64,000 nucleotides of DNA from positions 139,303,108 through 139,367,107 of the forward strand of contig CM043955.1 of NCBI GenBank assembly GCA_014529385.2, in the 5' to 3' direction. Below the pieces are notes generated by a model. It had not been told where the DNA came from and did not search any database. It worked only from the letters and a program-made list of their open reading frames with translations. The position numbers and the translations under genes are program-made. The DNA is from Adiantum capillus-veneris (lineage: Eukaryota; Streptophyta; Polypodiopsida; Polypodiales; Pteridaceae). Positions 33,001 through 45,000 of this stretch are shown here, piece after piece (positions within the stretch are counted from its first letter, which is position 1; the number at the start of each line of letters is the position of its first letter).

Positions 33001-36000
33001 CCATGGTTCGAAAGTATGGAGACCTATCCACACAAAATAGAGCATGTTGTGTTAGTATGGAGAGTAGAGAGTCGAGAAGTTAGAACCCATTATGAATACA
33101 AAATGGAAGATTGCAATGTGCATATGCCAAGGGAAACTCACCGCGTGCAATCATATGCCAGGGGAAACTCACCGCGAAGCATGGAAGGTAATGTGGTCGT
33201 GGAAGAAGAATCGGGCAACCGACCTATCCACCTCTTCCTTCAATTTAGGATTCCAATTTTCGTTGAGGGTGCTTTGGCGATGCGCAACGGAAGAGGATGG
33301 TGTAGATGCATGGCTCTTGAAGCCTCGAGAGATGTCGTCAAGGTTGGCTTCCCTTTGCTCTCGCGGTGTCGCCGTGACGGAGGGATCAACGGCAACAAAC
33401 AGCCCCTCTTGGCCGCTTCCGCGACCTCATACACCGTGAGCTTCTCAAGAAGATCCAACCTCTTCTCAGGAGTTACTCGAGGGCAAAACTTCACCTCGTG
33501 ACCGGATTCGTGAAGAAGATGGGCTCGCAGTTTGTTTGAACCACCAGTTCACTTGTATGGGCATAGCTTGCATGTCCATGGTCTTGCACCGCCACCTTTG
33601 CCACGTGTGCTAAAGTCGACTTCATCCCACCACGACCACGTTTGCACGGCAGGCCTCCTTCGAGAAGAACCGGCTTGAGAAGTGGAGTTGGCTTGAGATG
33701 ACATGATGGTGAAGAGACTCGAGAGAGTAGAGCTTAGAAGTTAGAGGAGTTAGAGGAGAGCTTGTGTGGAGAGAGTAGAGGAGAGCTTCAAACTTCAAAG
33801 TGGGTAGAAGGAAGAGGAGAGCTTCAAAGTGGGTAGAAGAGGGAGAGAGTGGAGACTCAAGGGTAAAGTGTAGAGTCACTAGAGTGTAGAAGGCTTAGAA
33901 GTTAGAAGCCTTTAGAAGGTAGACCGTAGAGCGTACGGGCCACGACGCGTAGTCATGGAGCTTGCAAGGCCTTGAGTAGAGAGGAGAGCTTGAGGGAATA
34001 AGAGGCCCAAGGGGGCTTTTATAGCCTCCCAAGGGCCACCCCCCCCCCCCAAATGTAAACGTTGGCTGCAAATGGCCGTTCAAAACAGTCAGTTTTTTCA
34101 ATAACTGATTTTTTTTGCCCGCCTCAAAAAGGTCGTTCCCTGCTGTCCCCGATCCGTTCCAGTCGTCCCCGGTCCGGCAGCCTGCAACCCATCCGTCCAG
34201 CCAAATTTCCAACCGTCCCATGGCGTCCCCGGCCCAGTTACGGGCGTCCCCCGGCCCTAGGGCCCGTCCCCCCTATCCCCTGTAACTATGACGGAGGAGC
34301 TCTTTCTTTTCCATCCTTGGTTGTATTTCCCTATACATCTGGGACTGCATTGGAAGAGGGTGGTTGTGGAGGTTTGGTAGGACAATCACCCTTCATATGA
34401 CCAACTTGTCCACATTTGAAGCATCTTCCTTCGCTAATGTAGGTTCTCAATTCAGCAGGAGAGAGATATTTCTCTTTCTTGGGCTGATTTGGCTTTGCTT
34501 CTGCTTCGGAGGCGGTTCTTTTCTTCTTTTGAGAAGAGGAAGTAGAGGTAGGCTGCTCATGGAGAGCCTTCTGCTTGGCATGGTAAGTGCTTTGCTCTAT
34601 CTTCCTGGTAGTACCCGTGTCATGTATTCCATCAGCTATGCGAGCTGATTCCACAAGTATCTGCAAGTTACCCCGAGGGTAAAGCTTCATAGCCATTTGC
34701 AAGGCTTCATGCAATCCTGCTTCAAACTTGCGCATCTTCTCCGAATCGTCAATCTTCTTGAATGAAGTGACTTTCAAGAGAACGTCCCAAAACCTATCCA
34801 CACAGCATGGAACAGTTTCGTTCTCTGACTGTGAGAGTCGATCCCATTCTTTCTTTACCTCTTCCTCAAATCTGGAGGAAGGAACTATGCGTAAAACTCC
34901 TTTTTGAAAACAGTCCAGTCTTGGGGTTTGCGATTTTCTAAGATCAGGGTTAACCACCAACTGCTGGCGGTGCCTTTCAGGTACATACTGACATGGCGAA
35001 GCTTGGATCTTTCTTTAAAATTCCCTTCTGCAAATGCAACTTCAAATTGGCGGATGAAAGCAAAAGCTTTGTCATTATCAGGCTGTAATTCCCTGTTTTA
35101 GGCTCCATTTCGCCTGCCGGTCTCATCTGTAGTAAGGCCTCGAGCTCCCGCACCTGTAGGGCTACTTGCCCTTTGAATCGGACGAGATTTCTCACGTGAA
35201 ACCTCTCCGAATTCACCTGTAACACTGCGGGGGTTAGCCACTAGCTAACCCAGTACCTGTGCAAGAGGCTCTTGCCTCGACAATCGCACATGAACCCACA
35301 CAACTGTACATCAATCAAATGAAAAGCCCTCTTGTGGGGCATCACATAACTGCACGTAAGGGGGAGAGAGAGCAATGTGTAGCGTGCAGGGCATCACTCC
35401 TAGCACCACACTGTACAGAGAGGGAAAGGAAGCACTCCATAGCTCTTAACCTGTGGCAGGCAACTCAAAAATGAGCCTCCCAGCTATAAATTCAGCGCCA
35501 CTTCTTGATGCATGAGGCAAGTGCACAGAAATGTGCCACTTGGCGCATTTACAAGCATTTTCCCGTTTCGGGTTTGCCGCCTAAAAATCTCCCGACTGGT
35601 TGCTCAATTGACTTCGCGGCAAAGTTGTAAAGTGTTCCCCTAGTCATACCGGAGGTAATGACGCGAACACATTTCGTGGCCCAAAATAGCAGTTCCCTAA
35701 ATTTTAGGAAATGATTCCGTCGGGCTCCCAATGGTGTTCTGACCATCTATCCTCATTGGGACCGCATCCAAAAGTGCAATGTGGCCCAATTGTCGGATAC
35801 TTTCTGTTGGTAGTCACACCTTGACTTTAGGCCTTTATTGAGTTCGCTTCCTAGTATCCACCAACTTGCTAAGTGCGACGGGGGGACCTATATGATCTTG
35901 CTCTGAGCCTAGACATCCTCTTACCATACGAATTCCAGTGTCGACCACTACCCATCTGCGGGTGAAACTACCGTTCACATTGGCCATACAATGTCCGACC

Positions 36001-39000
36001 CTTTGCTACTTAAAGAAGAGGGTCTCAAAAATAAAACAAAACCCATTGGAAAGAAACCAACAACTAAAGTTAGCAGTTGCCACATCCTCGTGACATAGTT
36101 AACAGCTGCCAAGTCCCCGTGACAGTTCTCTCATCACATGGGAGACCTGGGGGTGACAGACTTGCTTCAAACTCTTTGGCCATTGGCCAAGTTTTCTGTG
36201 ACACCTCCAGACGCAGCAGGATGTAGACACATTGTGGTTCACTTCTTCACTGACATGCAGAACCCGCCATGCTATGTACACATACATGAGGACTCCTGAA
36301 CAGAGGAGGTTGCTTTACGCACGGCTCGGTCTCCTTGGGCTTGGGCTAGAAACTCTTTGCAGTCACGCCTATCTCGAGGACGCTCGGATGCGGATTACTC
36401 TCCATCCAAGCCTGCCTCGAAGATAGCACGGTTAGCTGTTGCGGCAGCATCAATTCTCTCTCGCTCCCCATGAGGATCGTCTCATGGAACGTACAGGGAT
36501 TAGGTGGGCCCCAGTTTCAGTGTCAAAGGGGCCGACGCGTTAGGAGCTTCAGTGATGCCTTGTGGGAGGAGAGATTGACCTACTTATGCTACAAGAGCAT
36601 CGTGTGTGTGTGTGAGAGCCGCATTAGACAACGTGGTCAGCTTTTGCATGGATGATATGAGACTTTTTGGTTAGCTGCATTTGGACCTGGAGGCATCCAG
36701 GGTGGGGTATGTATGACTATTGCAGATTCTTTGCAGCAGGCCATTGTGGGCAGAGGGATTATTGTGCCAGGCAGGGCTTAGTGGATCACTATGCAGGTTC
36801 AGGGTTGTCTCCTATGCTTCCTGAACATCTATGCGCCCAATGTGGCAAGTGCACGTGCAAAGTTTTGGTCTCAAATTGTTAAGTCTCTGCCCAGGCAGAG
36901 CAGTGGTGCATAGGGGGTGACTTCAACATGTTGGAGGACCCCTCTGACAGGATTGGTGGTAGCCATACTACTGTGCATGGAGTTGAGCTGGCAACTTGGG
37001 AGAGGTTTTGTATGACTGCGGGTTTTAGATGTGTGGCAGCATTCTAGCTTTGTGAGGCCCCAAGACAGCCTGGCCTTCTCTCATTCGGACCACAGAGTGA
37101 GAGGCGTGAATCTATCTCGGATAGATCCCTTCTACACTAGTGACCACTTCTGTGACTTGGGTGGGACAGTTGGCATTCTGACAGGGACTTCCTTTTCGGA
37201 CCATGCGCCAGTGATCCTCACAGTGACTGATAGGCAGAGGAGAGGGAGCACGATGCTACGCATCCCTAAGAGGGTCTTGCTGGACTTTGCGCTCAGAGAG
37301 CGAGTGGAGGCTCTTCGGACAGAGAGCTTAGACATGCAAGATTCTCATGCTGACAAAGTGGCCTCAGGACTTGCTCGGCTTAGTTGATTCTTTCTTCAGG
37401 AGTCTTCGGCTCGCCTGGCTGCAGCAAGAGAGGAGCAGCGTCTCCAACGGGGCGTTGCTTCCTTCCAGAGGATGCAGGAGCAGCATCCAGACAGTCCTTG
37501 GTTGGAGGAGCAATTACAGCAGGCTCCCTTGGAGCTCGTCAACATAGAGGAGAGGCGCCATGAGTTTGCTTTCCATCAACAGGCATCCCAGTGGACCCAA
37601 GTGGGTGACAGAGTGACAGGCACTTTCTTTGAGGCAGTGAGACCCCGGCATACGCATGGCAAGGTCAGCCAGTTGAGGAGGCCCGACGGGTCAGTTGCTT
37701 TAGAGCCAGAGGACATGCGTGCAATTGCTACTGACTTCTACCGTGATCTACTGTCTGCAGAGCCTCAGTGAGAGCGTCAAGATGCATGAGCACGTGTGGG
37801 CACAGATGCCTTGTCTTGTGACTCAGGAGATGCGCCAGAGGCTTGAGCTACCTCTTCAGCTAGAGGAGCTACATACAGCTCTTAGAGCACTCCCCCGTGG
37901 TAGCTGTCCAGGTGAGGATGGCTTGACTCCCAGCTTTTCTTAAAGTATTGGGACTTGCTTGGCTCAGATCTCTGCAGTGCTTTTCAGTTCATCCTGCATA
38001 CAAGAGAGATGCCTGACAGCATGAGTGAGAGCCTGATTTACCACGTTCCCAAGGAGGGTGGCTCCTTGGATGAGATTCGACAATGGCGCCCCATCACCAT
38101 CCTCAACTCAGCCTACAAAATTCTTGCTAAGGCTCTGAGTTTGAGGATTAAGCCACTTCTAGAGAGCATTATACATGGGACACAGACAGGTTTTGTCAAG
38201 GAGCGTAGTATCCTTGACAACATCTTTACTTTTTGGGAGGCTTCTGTCCTCTCGCGGCTCCGTGGTGAGGATCTGGTTATACTTCTTCTCAATTTTGAGA
38301 AGGCCTACGACAGAGTTGACTCGGACTTTTTGGAGGGCACTCTACGCAGGATGGGCTTCTCAGATGCTAAGATCAGAGCTGTGTCAGCTCTGTACAGATG
38401 GCATACAATTAGGTACTTTTGTCAAGAGGTAGAGGTGATCGTTTCATGCTCACGTTCGGTCAGACAGGGCTGCTCTCTTGCCCCCTTCCTCTTTCTGTTC
38501 TATGCTAAGGCGATGAGCAGGTTTTTGGTTTCACAACAGGTTGGCTTACGTGGCTTAGCGCTCCCTATTCGGGGAGATGAGCTACTGGACGTTGAGTTTG
38601 CAGACGACTCAGCCTTGTACTTGGATGACCAGGAGGCCAACCTTCACAGGTGCGAGCAAGCTCTTAAGACTTTTTGTTGTGCATCAGGCGCACTAATCAG
38701 CTAGAGAAAGACAGCGGCCTTCTCGGTTGGTAGTGCTCCTACGCCTGATTGGATGCCAGGTGAGGGTTTCAGGTGGATTCCCCGAGGGACTGCAATTCAA
38801 TACTTGGGTTGTCCGGTTGTTTTGGACTTATCTCTCGAGATTGCTCCCCTCCTCCTGTCCATCAGTAGGAAGTTGTTACATTGGAGATCCGCACGACTTT
38901 CTCTGGTACACAGAGTTGTAGTGGCCAACCAGGTGTTGTTGGCTACTATGTGGTACATCACTTCTTGTTGGATCTTTTCGAGTACTTGTATCAGCCAGGT

Positions 39001-42000
39001 AGAGAGGTTGATCAGGAACTTCCTTTGGTCAGGGCGTGACACTCAGATAGCCAGGCCAAAGTGGCATGGCAGGTCATCATTCTTCCTTGTTCTCAGGTAG
39101 GATTGGGGATCATAGACCCAGCACAGCAGAGCAGAGCCCTTCTTGGGAAGTTTATCGTCAGAGGACTTCTTCCAGGAGAGGAGCCCTGGAAGGAGCTCTT
39201 GCTTCAGCGGCTTAGTGCTAGGGTGCCTCAGGCTGGAGGCCCCTGGCGACCCTCGACTAAATGGATTTTCACAGAGATGCGCACAGTTGGCTTGAGCAGG
39301 AGACTAGAGGACCGCTTCACTGTGAGTCTGCTCCGATCTTGGGAGCAATTGCGGAGAGGCCGAGAGCAGCGTCAACCTACTTGCACGGAGGAGCAGCTGC
39401 AAACAGCCCCTTGTTTGGAACCCCATGGTTACCACTCAGAGAGGCCACTTGGTTGATAGTCGGCCTCATGTTTCCTACGATCCCATGGCAGAGGGTCTAG
39501 CACGCACTTTAGGTGACTGGCTACAGTTTTCAGGCTTGTCAGAGAAGCTTCAGGGCAGTCAACTCTACAAGGTATGAGAGGGGTGCAGAGCATGTGTCAG
39601 GACATCTCAGAGGCGGTGCCAGCTGAGTGGCTCACACCTCTCGAGTCAGCAGCGCCCAGATGGATGGGGGCCTTCACGCGACTGGAGGTTCTCATCTCAG
39701 TTCGGGCTTGCTCAGAGACTATACCCTCCCTGTTTCTCGAGCTACAAGGTGAGGGATGCTTACACCGAGTTGCAGTAGAGGCCCCACAGGTGGCAGAGTG
39801 TTGTTTTCAAAGGATCCGAGTGGTGGGCATCTGTGGGAGGACTTGTGTCATAGATCTCGACCCAGCAGCTCTTGAGACTGGCCACTAGAGACTGTGGGCT
39901 TGGGAGAGTTTTCCACTGGCACGAGTACAGTGGGATCTTGGAGAGTGGCTTTGGAAGGACCCTTTCTCCTCAGCAGACCATCCAGGCGTCCCTTTCTTTC
40001 AGTACACTGTTCGACTGGGACGGCACATCTTGGCACCGCAGAGAGAGGCTCGTCCTGCTGCAGCACCTCATTGGCAGGAGGAGGGTCTCACAGCTGAGTT
40101 CTTGGCAGCTTTTTGGGAGAGGTTGTGGGACTCTAGACTGAAACCGGCCCGTAGGGCGGTAGGCGTTGGCTTTCACCCGAAATTCTTTACTTTAAACACA
40201 CACACAGAGCACTTTGCAAAGAGAACCTGCGACGGGAGTTAACACTTGAATACACACACGGCTCGGAAGCTAGAATGCTCCGAGCAGACGCCGACAACCT
40301 GTAGGCCCCAAAATTGGCGCCCCTTTCGGTATTTCTTTATTCTTTAGGAGGGTAAATTACAAGGTAAGGTCCTGGGAATCCTTCACGTGTATCCACCTAG
40401 ATACCATTTGATTTGGCCAAATTTCGGCAGCATAACAGCCCCAAAACTTGCGCGAAACCCATTCCCCTGCTGGAACTCGCTTGCATTGACGTATACCCTC
40501 TGATTCCTGTCCAAAAACAGTAAATTCAGCACGCTGTATTTACTGGTTTTTGCCCTGTTTTCAGCCCCAAACAGTCCCCTAACTGTCCTTTGCCAGTGGG
40601 ACACGATTCCCAATGATCCTGGCGTCCGTATGGCTGAAAAACAGTCAAATTACAGCGCATACACAGCGCTGATTTTGCACCTGTACGGTGAGGTTATGAC
40701 CCTCACCAGTGCCTGCTTTGGAGCAGCAGTTAGCTACCCCTGTTCCTGCTCAAGGAGGCTCTTGCCTCAGCACAAAAGCATGAACCCACACAACTGTACA
40801 TCAGTCAAATGAGTAGCCCTCTTGTGGGGCATCACATAACTGCACGTAGGGGAGAGAGAGAGCAGTGTGTAGTGTGCAGGGCATCACTCCTAGCACCACA
40901 CAGTACATGAGAGGGAAAGAAAGCACTCCATAGCTCTTAACCTGTGACAGGTTCTCAATGAAGCATCCTCCCAGCATAAATCGAGCAACCCCTCTTCTGC
41001 CCTTAACCTGTAATGCATCTGTGAACAAATAGATGCAAAAAGGAGAAGATTTCCATGGTTGCCAAAACCTGCGTATCGCTGAAAACGCAGCAAAACAACC
41101 CTGTAAACACGCATCTGATGCCTTCCAATGCTGAAAATGAGCTCCTTGGACCTAGGCAAAGTCATGGGAAGCTCAAAAATGGAGAGAAATGGCTGAAAAT
41201 CCAAGTTAACAGCCTCCAAAACTGCTCTCAAAAGTCAGTTACGGGTTCTGTTCTCCCAGACTTGGTAAATTGACCACAAAGTGCCACTTGGCACTCATAC
41301 ATGCAATTTCCCCGCATTGGGCTTCCTGCTTAAAAATCTCTCAACTTATGCATCAGTTGACTTTGCAGCAGAGTACTAAAATGTTCCCTTGGTCATACCG
41401 AAGGTAATGACGCGAACACATTTCACGGCCCAAAATAGCAGTTCCCTAATTTTTAGGAGATGCTTCTGTTGGGCTCCCGCCGGTCTTCTGACCATCTATC
41501 CTCATTGGGACCGCATCCAAAAGTGCAATGTGGCCCAACTGTCGGATACTTTCTATTGGTGATCCCACCTTGACTTTATGCCTTTATTGAGTTCACTTCC
41601 TAGTATCCACCAACTTGCTAAGTGCGACGGGGGGGACCTGTATGATCTTGCTCTGAGCCTAGACATCCTCTTACTGTACGAATTCCAGTGCCGACCAACT
41701 TCCCGTCTGCGGGTGAAACTATCGTTCACATTGGCCATACAATGTCCGACCATTTGCAACTTCAAAAAGAGGGTCTCAAAAATGAAACAAAAATCATTGG
41801 AAAGAAACCAACAACTAAGGTTAGCAGTTGCCACGTCCTCGTGACACTAGACAGTCGAGGCGAGTCACTTTGTTTCAGCGGCTGGTTGCACACCGAGCTA
41901 CAGCAATTGGGAGCTGGCTTGTACATAGTGGTCTCTCGGCCGCATGCGCAGCTTGTGACCACCTTGTGGAGAGTCAACGTCACTGTCTTTGGGACTGTCC

Positions 42001-45000
42001 TTTGGCAGAGCAGGTGTGGCTTCGTGTTCTTCGATTGATGCCAGCTCTTTCCACAGCTCGGCAGTACACTTGGGGGGCAACTACTTGGTCCACTCTCACG
42101 GGCCTGGCACTTCAGTTTGAGCTATCCTCCAGCAGCAGGATGATAGTGATGCAGGGGGGTCGCCCTACACTCTAGCCTGCTACAGAGCTTACTCCACAAT
42201 GTTGGGAGCTCATCAGCAGCTTGACACTCTGGTTCATCTGGCCGGCCCACTGCTTCCTCAACTTCGAGACTCGCCCTATATCACTAGCAGAGATTGTTCG
42301 GGATCTTTGGCTAGAGCTGATCCATACTCTCAGAGGACAATTCGAGAGACTCCAGGGCAGCTCCGACCGCATGTGGGAGCGTAGAGAGGCTTTCCTTCGA
42401 CTCTGGCGTCCTTGGCCTTTTTTCACCATGGTCCAGGGTGTGCTCAGATGGCACTACCGTCCACTTGTGTGCCTTTTCCCTCCTCCCATCTTTTGATTTA
42501 GCCTCATTGTACATATCCTGTTTTTTTTTCAATTGGGAGAGTCTCCCCATCATGATTGTTGTAGCCCTCTCTTGTAGAGGTGGTTGTAGCCCTAAGGGCA
42601 ATTTCATTAACTAATAGAAGGATCTTTTTCTCGGAAAAAAATTTGTCTTCTATACTGTAAAGAAGGTAGTCCACTTACTGAATTTGTTGATGACTGTCCA
42701 AAAGCCATCATGCCTTCTTTGAGTCTTGGGGAGATGAAGATGAAATCCATAGCAATGCTTTCTCAGGGGCGGGTGGCGATGGGTAAAGGCTGTAAGAGTC
42801 CGTGTGCCTTATGCCTGTCAAACTTCACCAACTAAACAACTGCGAATAAAGTCATTCACATCCTTTTTGAGCCTCGGCCAATAGAAGTAACGCTCCACAC
42901 CCGTCAAGGTGGTATCTATGCAGGAGTGGCCTGTAAAAGGTGGACATGGCACTCGGTCAAGACCTTTTCCCTCAAGGGCTGTGTAACATCGTTTTCTTCA
43001 ATAAGTAGCAATCCTGCAAGAAATACCCTGGAACTGTCTCCACATTCTATATGCGCGTAAAGATGTCCACAAAGTCAAGTTCTGTGGCATATTGTTCAAT
43101 CATATCCTTGAAGCTTCTATGATGAATTGCAAAAATAGCCGATACAAGGGGGTTCTGAGACAAAGCATCCGTCACCAAATTTTTGTGTCCCAATCTAGAA
43201 ATGAAACTGTTTCAAGATGTTAGCCCATCGCATCTGCTTTTCCGAAAGCTACTTCTGTGATAGGAAGTAGCGTAAACTCTGATGATTTGTAAAGACTGTA
43301 AAATCAGCTCCAAGTGTCACCACTGAGTAAGAACATGGATCACTGCCAATAGCTCTTTTTCATAATATGTGCAACCGTTTCAGGACATAAAAACATCCTG
43401 CTCTCATAAGCAATTACATGGCCTTCTTGCATCAAGACTGCTCCCAACCTGCGACCATAAGCATCACAGTAAACGTCGAATGTCTTTTCTTCTGCACTCG
43501 GCTGCTGCTTTGTAACTCTCTGGCTTATCTTCTAGTGGTCCTTTGGTTCATCTTCTTTTCAAGAGTTCTTGTCCATCTCTTTCTGCAAGTACAGGTTCCG
43601 CTTGTCTGCACTTGTCTGTCGTGCCAGCTTTCCTCCTAACCTAAGAGGAGAATCAATGGCCTCACGCCTTCTCAAGTAAAGTCTCATTGATCAGGTGATT
43701 CCTCAGGCGTTTCGCTACTCTCGAGACTTAAATCAATCTGTTCACACATATGCCAATTTGCAGTTGACCTATTTACTCCGTTCTTGCAAACTTGTCTGTC
43801 GGAAAAAAAATTGCCCAAATCTTCATTCTTTTCTTCAGTTCCCACGCCGGATTTTCAACTGAAGGTGTTATCTCTGTCAGATTCTCCACGAGAACCCATG
43901 TGTAATCTGGGATTCTTTATGGCTTTATGCCCTGTAAGACAGAGCGATGAAGACGGGAGCGCACTCGATGCGCGATGTACGAAGGGTGGGAGTGGCTAAT
44001 AAGTCCAGGGTCGGGACACGAAGATTCTTTCACAAAGATCTTTCACAAAGAAAACTTGCGTGCGTTGCAAAAAGGATCGGATCCTCCGTGGAAGAAGAAT
44101 CATTCTGAGCTCCAATACCACTGTAACAGGCTTGGACACTCCAAGCCACAAATCAATAGCAACACACGAGCAGAAACTTTATAATCACTGCACTTTAATA
44201 GAGAGTGACGACACGGCCCGGCGTAGTTTCCTGCCCAGAGAGATTGGCCCCAAAGACCGGCGTCCCTTTGAATATTTCTTTTTCATTCATTGATCATTGC
44301 AAAGTACAACTCTTGAGGGGCCTCGGCTCTCAGGCTCTACGTCCATATGCCCTGAAGAGTGAGGCCCTTAGGGCTCTTTTATTCTTACAAAGGGATGCCA
44401 AAAGCAGTGCCCCAAAAGCAGTTAAACTCAAAAGCAATTGGTTCTTAAAGCAATAATCCCAAAAGCATCTTGATTCTAAAAGCAACTAGCTCCAAAAACT
44501 GCCATAAAGTAGTCATCCCGAAACACGAAATTCCTTACAGTTCAGCCACATCAGCGTGTTGCCAGCGAATTGCGGCGTGACTTGCAGATGTCCGTACTTC
44601 CACGTCAACAGGCTGTAAGCGTGATCTGCGAGCGTCAGTACAGTTGCCACATCGTCATGCCGTACGGTTGCCACGCCAGCACTGCCACGTCAATTGTCTG
44701 TATTGTTTGTCCGTCCAGGTAGTACTGCCACGTCATCCTTTTGTGACAAAGACTGGCCCTAGACTTGAACATCTTGTTTCGATGTTCCAACTATGGCACT
44801 AGGCAGCCATTTTACGTCGAGAGTTTTGGAGGTCATCTCCTAGGTCTCCCGTCTAGATCTAGTGAGAGGGCTTCTCTGTGGCAGTGCTCGCTCTCCTGAG
44901 GTCCTACTAGTTCCTAGGCATCATGGGAGTTTATCAATGTCCAATTCGGTCACTTGAGGACCTTTTTGTTGGGCACCTTATTTACAACTCACTGACTCTT

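Larger units (their letters stand above)
31030..34290 (-). mobile_element. hAT-type DNA transposon
   Basis: Ends are inverted: CATAGTTACATGGGACGG at the left, and the right end read on the minus strand gives CATAGTTACAGGGGATAGGG. Both ends have GC-rich subterminal arrays of GGGACGG/GGGGACG-type repeats (31040-31130 and 34125-34280). Inside is a broken hAT transposase on the minus strand. Flanking 8-mers ACGAAAGC and ACGGAGGA match at 5 of 8 positions, a weak trace of the expected 8-bp duplication. Confidence 0.85.
36125..42641 (+). mobile_element. L1-like LINE (LINE-2 family) copy a, holding a solo LTR
   Basis: Plus-strand LINE with endonuclease, RT, a C-terminal part and a 3' end GGATCTTTTTCTCGGAAAAAAA (42619-42641), like the copy b end at 49640-49659. 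It is interrupted by a D solo LTR at 40139-41846. It belongs to a different family from LINE-1: the RT has FADDSALYL and the tail is poly(A). Confidence 0.87.
27880..44748 (-). mobile_element. Ty3/gypsy family A' element, heavily interrupted
   Basis: The two LTRs (27880-28455 and 44122-44748) are recognisably the same subfamily and in the same orientation. Integrase sequence stops at 42642 (VINKFSKWTT...) and resumes at 30696 (...[16 protein letters not shown]). The block 30697-42641 therefore splits one pol gene, and about 60 bp of integrase are missing. The gag, protease, RT portion is deleted between the leader and RNase H. That one element spans this interval is inferred; two elements recombined is possible. 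Confidence 0.65.

Noticed and set aside
31022-34298. A confident 8-bp hAT target duplication
   Set aside because: ACGAAAGC and ACGGAGGA match at only 5 of 8 positions; kept only as a weak hint.
44122-44748. A 5-bp target duplication for the A' element (AATGC / AAGAC)
   Set aside because: Only 3 of 5 bases match, so single-element status of 27880-44748 rests on the split integrase, not on the flanks.
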